From contig OX596335.1 in NCBI GenBank assembly GCA_951394405.1, positions 4,092,001-4,156,000 of the forward strand: a stretch of 64,000 bases of DNA, read 5' to 3'. The notes beneath the pieces are model-generated. The model ran no database searches and was not told the DNA's origin. It worked only from the letters and a program-made list of their open reading frames with translations. How positions within the stretch are numbered: the first letter of the stretch is position 1; every line of letters starts with the position of its first letter. Of this stretch, positions 58,033-64,000 are shown piece by piece. A program made the position numbers and the translations under genes. Origin of the DNA: Coprinellus micaceus (Eukaryota > Basidiomycota > Agaricomycetes > Agaricales > Psathyrellaceae).

Positions 58033-61000
58033 CTATTGCACAAAGGGGGCGACCCTTGAGAGAACTGATTGGGCCCCGACGGGGCACTCAAAGCGCATAG
58101 CCAGGCTAACAAGGTCCATGAGCACGAGTCCCCTCGCAGAAAGTGATGAAAGAGTACCCACCACGACATGCCTCCCACTCGACGTCGAAACCACCGAAGT
58201 CCTCGAATCAGAACTCGTCCTGCCCCCACCCTTGGCCTGGGACTCGGGCTGGTCGATGGCCAACAAGTCGTCGAAGGGGTTATCCAGCAGCTCCACTTTC
58301 TCCTCGGTCGAAGGTGCGACGTTCACTGGGTCTGCGAACGGGTCCAAGACTTGCGTTTGGAGGGCGACGGGGACCGCAGGGGCTGGTGCTGGTCCGAACA
58401 CGGGCATGGGGCCAATAGAGATGCGACGCGGAGGAGCAGGAAGAGGTTTCTCCTTCTCGTCCCACCACACAACCAGCTTCTTCCCTGTCTCGCCGTTAAC
58501 GCCATTCTTCCCAAACTCCTCGCCGGTAGGGCTAGACGCTGTCACGCTCTCCATCCCAAGCCTTGAAGGTACGAGCGCCGGATATGTCACCTTTTGGAAG
58601 ACTTTCGGCGTCGCGGTTGGAGCTGGGTCGGCGAATGGGTTCGCCGTATTCAGCGTCGTCGTAGTTGTCGTGGTCGTAGGCCGTTGTGCTTGAGGGTGCA
58701 ACGGCGGCGGGGGCACCCTCCGGACCGGATTCTCATTCACCGTCGCACTGTACGCCGGAGTAACAGAAGGACGCAACGGCTGTCCCGTCATCTGAGCCAA
58801 GGCGGCGTTGCGCTGCGCCGCAGTGTGCGTGGGGATGTAGTGCGAATTCGAAGGGGAACTTGAGGTGGGTGAGGTGGGGGATATGGGTGACTTGGGTTCG
58901 GGGGTGGAGACAGGGCTGTGGATAGAGAGAAGGTTAGGTTAGGTTAGGGAGGGATCAGCGATTGGGGTGGGGAAGGACGAGAGGGATTCGCTGCTTCGCG
59001 ACTTCGTCATTGACAAGCCAGTTACGTCGGGAGTGACGATGCGAAGCGAAGTAAGGAGGGAGAGCGTAACTTAAAGAAAGGAAGGAAGAAGGGAAGCCGG
59101 ACAGGGAGGGGTCGTAGCCTGACACCGAGAAACTCCCAAGAGAGAGAAATAAACGCCGAAAGAAACCACCCACCTCTCAAACAACCTCGCATGAACCGCC
59201 ATCTCCCTCCTAAACTTCCTCCTCCTCATCCACACCACGCCCACAAGCAGCGCGATAATCACAACAACTGCCGCAGCGACCGCCCCGCCAATCGCCCCTC
59301 GTGTCTTCCCGTTGGCGTTCCCACTGCAATTCGAAGTTCGTTAGTACTGTATACACTTTCACGACATGGACGTACTCAAAAGACCCTTTCGCCACCCCAC
59401 TCCCCCTCGGGCCAGGAACGACCGTGACGACCGTACTCGTCCCTACAACCCTGCTAAAGCTCGTCTCCACGCGCCCCTGCGCGTCCGTCGTCGTCGTAAC
59501 AGGGATGGAGGACGTGAACGTCGATGTTAGCGTCGATGTTACGTCCCCACTTCCCTCCCCTTGACCTCCTTCTGCTCCCCCTCCTCCTGGGCCTCCGTCT
59601 CCCGTTCCTCCATCGCCACCAGAGCTCGACTCCGAAGTACCCTGCGTGCCATCGGAGCTGGGAACTTGCACGACGGCGACCTGCCCCTTGCCTGGTATCG
59701 GACCGTCCGACGTCGAGCCAGTACCATTCTCTTCGTTCGTGGACGAACTACCCTCAGGTAAAGGAGGGTTGGGCTTCGAATGGGAGTTGGGGAGGTCGAT
59801 GGGGGTCTTGTCAGGTACGGGGACGGGGACGTCAGTGCTCGTAGGCGTCGGTTCTTCAGCACTTGGGAGGGTGGGGGAGGGGCTACCTGCAGCTGGAGGT
59901 GGAGCTGGAGTTGGGTCGGTAGGGGAACCGGAAGGGAAGACTTCTGGTGTGGTAGGAGTAGGCCCTGGTTTCGGAGTCGATGTAACGCTCGGGCCGTCCT
60001 CGCCCTCGCCCTCGCCTGAGGGAGCGGGAGGCTCCCCACTTCCACTTCCAGTCCCAGCTCCAGGCGGAGGGGTAGGCGATCCGACCGGGGTGGAAGGCGT
60101 ACTAGCAGCTGGCGTGGTGACATCAGGACTCGGGCTCGGGCTCGGGCTCGGGCTCGGGATGTTATTAAGCGCCTCGGAGGTTAATTCGCTTCCGCTTCCA
60201 GCGCCTCCCCCGTTAAAAGCGCTTGTCGTAGCAGAGCCACTCCCGAAGCCACTCCCGGTCCCACTACCGAGGTTTGCTGCGGTTGGGGGAAGGGTTGTAG
60301 TAGGGACCGGCGGTGAGAGCGATTGCGGATGAGATGCAGCCGTCTCCGATCCAGGCACAGGGGACGTAGAGAGGCTTTCTGTCAATGGGGCAGACGGCGG
60401 AGAACTCGCGTTCGGGTTCGTATTCGCACTACCGTTATCATTTCCATTTCCGTTAGACCCAGTCGGACTTGTCGTCAGAGGGTCATCCTCTTGTGTGGCC
60501 CGGGTAAACTGCACAGTCGCTTGAGCCGTAGTCGCAGTCGCAGTCGCAACAACACCGTTGGGTGAAGGAGGAGAAGAAGAGGAGAAAGAGGACGTAACGA
60601 CACCCCGAGTCGGAGACGCAGTCGTAGCCGTTGGAGTGCCAGGGGTGGGCGCTTGCGACACCCTCGGAACACCTGTCCCTGGCACCTCGGACTCGGATTC
60701 AGAGGCTCCAGGAGGAATAATGGGAGAAGGTGCGGATTCGGGTGCAGAGGCTCCAGCAGGTGTAAGTTGAATGGGAGAAGATGTGGATGTGGATGTGGAT
60801 ACATGCGGTGGAGGTGGAGTGACGGAAGGTGTAGATGTAGATGTGGGTTGGCCTTGGGGCGAAGGAGAATTCGAAAGAGAATTCGAAGGAGGGTTTGGCG
60901 GGGAGAGCGGAGTGTTGGTCGTAGCGGTGTAGGTGTTGGCGCCACCAGTTATTGTCGTAAGTGTGGCGCCTCCGGCCTGAGGTTCACTCAAGGTGCTTGT

Positions 61001-61714
61001 AGGCGCGTTTGTGGTGTTTGCATGTCCCTCTTGTTCCTCGGCACTGGGATTAGGACTTTCGCCTCCCTCGACGACGGGGTTCGGGCCGGCGTTTGGAGCA
61101 TCAAACGAGGAACTTGGAGCGTTTTGAGAAGGCTTAGCGCTGGCGACGGCGCTTGGACTTGTGGAACTTGGGGGACTTGGACTGGCGTCGGCGTCTGCCC
61201 TAGGCGACTCCGAGGAAAGTTCTGACGCGTCTGGGGTGACAGTTGGACGGTTGTTCGTTGCGGTGGTGGTGGTGGTGGCGGATGGCGTCGGCGGCGCGTC
61301 CGAGGAGGCGATCGAGGGTTGGGTGCCTGTTGGAGGGCCCGGGCTAGATGGGGTGGGGCGTATTCGTTAGCTTGATCGATGGAAGGATGCGAGGGATGGG
61401 GGAGACGTACACAGGCTCAGGATCGGCGCTCTGAGGAGGGGAAGAGTCTGTGGACGCTTCAAGGTCGCGTTTTGTCGTTTCTCTAAGGTTTTGGGTGGGT
61501 ATATGCGCGTTAGTTAGGCTTGGAAAGGTACGTACGATGTGTTGAGGGATGCGGCGGGGTGTGGGGGCGTGTTTTGGAACATGTGCGAGCGATCTGTCGA
61601 GGCGGTTAGTTCTTTCGAACCCTCCTCGCCACATTCTCAGGGGAGCTTGGAGTACTTGTACTTACTAGGCACCCCGAGCAGGTGCAGGCTGAGGATTACA
61701 GGTACAGGGGCCAT
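58033..61714 (-). CDS. Ser/Thr/Pro-rich single-pass plasma membrane protein with NPF-containing tail
   Basis: The start at 61714 gives a short signal-like N-terminus (MAPVPVILSLHLLGVP), then small exons (NRSHMFQNTPPHPAASLNTS, ETTKRDLEASTDSSPPQS). The ectodomain has over 500 residues of Ser/Thr/Pro/Gly, with SPSPSPSPSPD and Thr runs, presumably heavily O-mannosylated. One TM helix follows (AIGGAVAAAVVVIIALLVGV), then WMRRRKFRREMAVHARLFE. The cytosolic tail is Pro-rich with two NPF motifs (NPFADP, NPFDDL) and ends near LVLMDLVSLAMRFE. NPF is an EH-domain endocytosis signal. The layout resembles fungal wall-stress sensors (Mid2/Wsc-like), but I see no WSC domain. Exon borders at the 3' end are uncertain. 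Confidence 0.68.
60129..60157. repeat. hexanucleotide microsatellite (CGGGCT)n
   Basis: About five in-frame units of CGGGCT inside the membrane-protein gene, encoding alternating Ser-Pro on the minus strand. Copy-number change would lengthen or shorten the stalk without shifting the frame. Confidence 0.8.
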
Positions 61715-62808
61715 CGTGCATGAGAATGCCCAGCGAGGTGGTGGCGAAGAAGAAGGAAGAAAATCAGGACGAGTGGATGATTAAGTAGCGGGTCTAGTAT
61801 AGCGTATCGGAAAGCGGGTAACGACAGAGACAGACAGACAGACAGGCTTTGAAGCAGAGGAAGGATTCTAGACACCAGACAGACAGACTTTTACTTTGGA
61901 CCTTCGGGGGCGCAGCCTTGAAGGACGCTGACTCTGAGCTCAGAGTTTTGTGTGGGGATCTTGCGCTAGGCAATGTCAGTTGGACGGGCCTGCCGGTGTC
62001 GGTGTCGAGTAGAGGGGGAAGAAGCGAGAAGAGATGCGTCGATAATATAATACGCACTAGAAGAATAATAGTAATGCTGCTTGACAGGGAGCGTGGCTTG
62101 ACGCCTGTCGAAGGTCCGTGCTCGGCTTTGCCCGCGTCATCGACATCGAGGCTGCTGTGGTATTGTTGTGTGCACTCGGGCGTCTGTCCTTCTCAATTGT
62201 CTTCCGAGCATCTCGAGTACAATTGTTCCGTTGTGGGTGCTGATCTGCAACTGCAACCGCCCCAAAGAGCGCTCTCGATAACACCCAGCTCGTCGGTAGT
62301 CAAGGTGACTGGACAATCCCTTGGAAATCGGGGAGAAAAAGGGAATTCCATTTGTCGGGATACCGCCTTATAATACAGCTAACCCCAGGGCGCGCGTCCG
62401 GAGGGAGAGGTCTCCGACTCGGTGGGGGCCAGGAACCCTCAACAGCAGTAAAGGACGCTTCTGTGTAGAACAAGGGGTCAGAGGAAGCACACAGGATTCC
62501 CGCACCCAGCCGCGGTGGCAGCTCAGTACAGAAGACGGAGGCAGAGCGCGGGTTTGTTGAGTGGGAGAGGGAGCTGCCTTTCCAGCGACAAGGGTGTGTG
62601 TGGCTTCCTTGAAGAGCGGAGGGATCATGACAGTCACAATTGCATTTGGGCATATGCAGCGAGAGGGGAGAGGGAGAAACGCGGGGATTCGTACTCCGCC
62701 GGAAGTACGTGCTCACGTGGGCTGGATCATTGTCCCACGCGCGACTTGATGAAATGGGGCTCTGGAAATGGAATAGGGAGAGCCTTCAGTATCTGTCTGT
62801 CTCCCGCC
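61715..62808. other. divergent intergenic stretch, 1.1 kb
   Basis: Shared upstream region of the membrane-protein gene (minus) and the G-alpha gene (plus). It includes a (CAGA)n run near 61831-61850. No supported gene. Confidence 0.5.
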
Positions 62809-64000
62809 ATGCCCAAGCCCAAGTTCGACCATGGGCGCAGGAGGACATCCGATCCCCTCTCCGCCGCCATGCTGCCCCCCGCAAACGAGTCCCCCATCGA
62901 CCGCGAGAACAGGCTCAAGGCCGAGCAGGAGGCCCGCAAGGTCTCCGAGTCCATCGACGATATGTTGCGCCAGGAGCGGAAGGACAGGATCAGGACGCGC
63001 CCAGAGGTCAACGTCCTCCTCCTCGGCCAGTCAGAGTCGGGCAAGAGCACTACTCTCAAACGTGAGTCCTCGTTACCATGTCCGTTGCGACGCACATCTA
63101 CCCCCCACAGCCATCACCCCTGCTCTCTGAGCTCTCCTCGTTCTACCCACTTCACTGCATCCTCCCCGTCATCTCTGACCCGTCTGCCCAGAATTCCAGC
63201 TTCTACACGACTCTGCCGCTTTTCACGCGGAGCGAATCGCATGGAGGGCCGTAATCTACCTAAATTTGGTGAAATCTATGAGAAGGTCAGCTCGGTCCTA
63301 GTCCTACAGCCACCGTCTTCTTACTCCGCCTTACTGTCAATTACGCTTCATTGCATTCTCCCCGATCTCAGAATTCTCGAGTCTATCGCCCCAGAGACAG
63401 ACGCCTTCGACGACCACGACGAACTCGACGGCGCAGAGGCCGATGTCGTCATCGTAAGCGCCGACGGTCGTCCCCCCTCCGCTTTCCAGGGCACCAAGAT
63501 CCCCAACTACGACCTCTACCTCCAGAAACTAGAGCCCCTCGTCGAGCTCGAGGAACGCCTCATCCGCTTACTCTCCTCCCCCGACGGCGAGGAGGAGGCC
63601 ACGCACTTTGGACCATGGGGAAACTATCTCAGTCACTTTGACGGAAGCGAGAACCAGCCCCCACTCCTTAACGGCCACCACTCCGGCGGGGCACGCCCAT
63701 CACCCACGATCGTGATACCCCAGAAGAAGCAGAGCAGCACCCCCCAGTCTAACGGCTATCGGCACAATACTCAGAAAGAGGTCGCGGTGCATAGCACGAC
63801 GAACTGGAAGAAGAATTTCGCCCTCGGGGGCAGCTCCAAGAGTCCGAAGAGCGCTCACTCCGGTGAAATCGAAGGTTGGTGGGAGGATCCCGATGACCCC
63901 GTTCATGTTATAAACGCCTGTGCCCCTGTCATGATGGAATTGTGGCGGGATCGCAATGTCAGAAAGCGCCTGAGGGAGAAGCGAATGTTTCTAGAGGAGA
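62809..64000 (+). CDS. G-protein alpha subunit, expanded type, 5' part
   Basis: Heterotrimeric G-protein alpha subunit truncated by the right edge. Exons 62809-63061, 63192-63285 and from 63372. It starts MPKPKFDHGRRRTSDPLSAA. The P-loop is VNVLLLGQSESGKSTTLK (GxxxSGKST intact), then QFQLLHDSAAFHAERIAWRA and VIYLNLVKSMRRILESIAPE. The helical domain carries a Ser/His/Lys-rich insert of about 120 residues (NWKKNFALGGSSKSPKSAHS) before VINACAPVMMELWRDRNVRK, which matches the normal end of the helical domain. There is no Gly2, so the usual N-myristoylation site is missing. Switch regions lie outside the window. Confidence 0.88.
   Translation, partial: MPKPKFDHGRRRTSDPLSAAMLPPANESPIDRENRLKAEQEARKVSESIDDMLRQERKDRIRTRPEVNVLLLGQSESGKSTTLKRESSLPCPLRRTSTPHSHHPCSLSSPRSTHFTASSPSSLTRLPRIPASTRLCRFSRGANRMEGRNLPKFGEIYEKVSSVLVLQPPSSYSALLSITLHCILPDLRILESIAPETDAFDDHDELDGAEADVVIVSADGRPPSAFQGTKIPNYDLYLQKLEPLVELEERLIRLLSSPDGEEEATHFGPWGNYLSHFDGSENQPPLLNGHHSGGARPSPTIVIPQKKQSSTPQSNGYRHNTQKEVAVHSTTNWKKNFALGGSSKSPKSAHSGEIEGWWEDPDDPVHVINACAPVMMELWRDRNVRKRLREKRMFLEE

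Noticed and set aside
58932..58949. GGTTAGGTTAGGTTAGGG, telomere-like run
   Set aside because: Only three units inside an intron of the membrane-protein gene, too short to claim an interstitial telomere.

Overview
The window is nuclear DNA from a filamentous basidiomycete fungus, most likely an Agaricomycete. Genes are dense and sit on both strands. Nearly all are split by short GT-AG introns of about 45-70 nt, many with a CTAAC-like branch point. The gene set is eukaryotic core machinery (TORC1, dynactin, eL28, mitochondrial ATP synthase subunit e) plus fungal accessory genes. The placement rests on protein resemblance and intron style, not on any database search.

Layout. 1-11.8 kb is housekeeping: a 5'-partial BMT5-like rRNA methyltransferase, RAMP4/Ysy6, an RbAp46/48-type WD40 protein, ATP synthase subunit e, an RCC1-repeat protein, adenosine kinase, a secreted carboxylesterase, eL28 and a small basic protein of unknown role. 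13-26 kb is accessory: a membrane-anchored LysM protein, then three tandem paralogous ABC half-transporters with a trypsin-fold protease gene between the first and second, and a divergent C2H2 zinc-finger gene. 28-38 kb holds dynactin p150 and, divergent from it, TORC1 Raptor/Kog1.

38.2-46.2 kb is the most unusual part. A single-exon 879-residue protein carries a 2H phosphoesterase, a dual-specificity-type phosphatase, a P-loop polynucleotide kinase and an RNA ligase in one chain, which looks like a complete RNA end-healing and sealing enzyme. Next to it lies a 683-bp hAT-like element with an 8-bp target duplication. Then come five tandem genes for secreted, cysteine-rich, probably surface-anchored proteins, one of them frameshifted.

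47.5-64 kb holds a homeodomain gene, a poly(A)-tailed retroposed insertion, enolase, the ribosome-assembly GTPase Nog2, a Gfd2/YDR514C-like RNase-H-fold gene with a collapsed tandem copy, a Ser/Thr/Pro-rich single-pass membrane protein, and the 5' part of an expanded G-protein alpha subunit that runs off the end.
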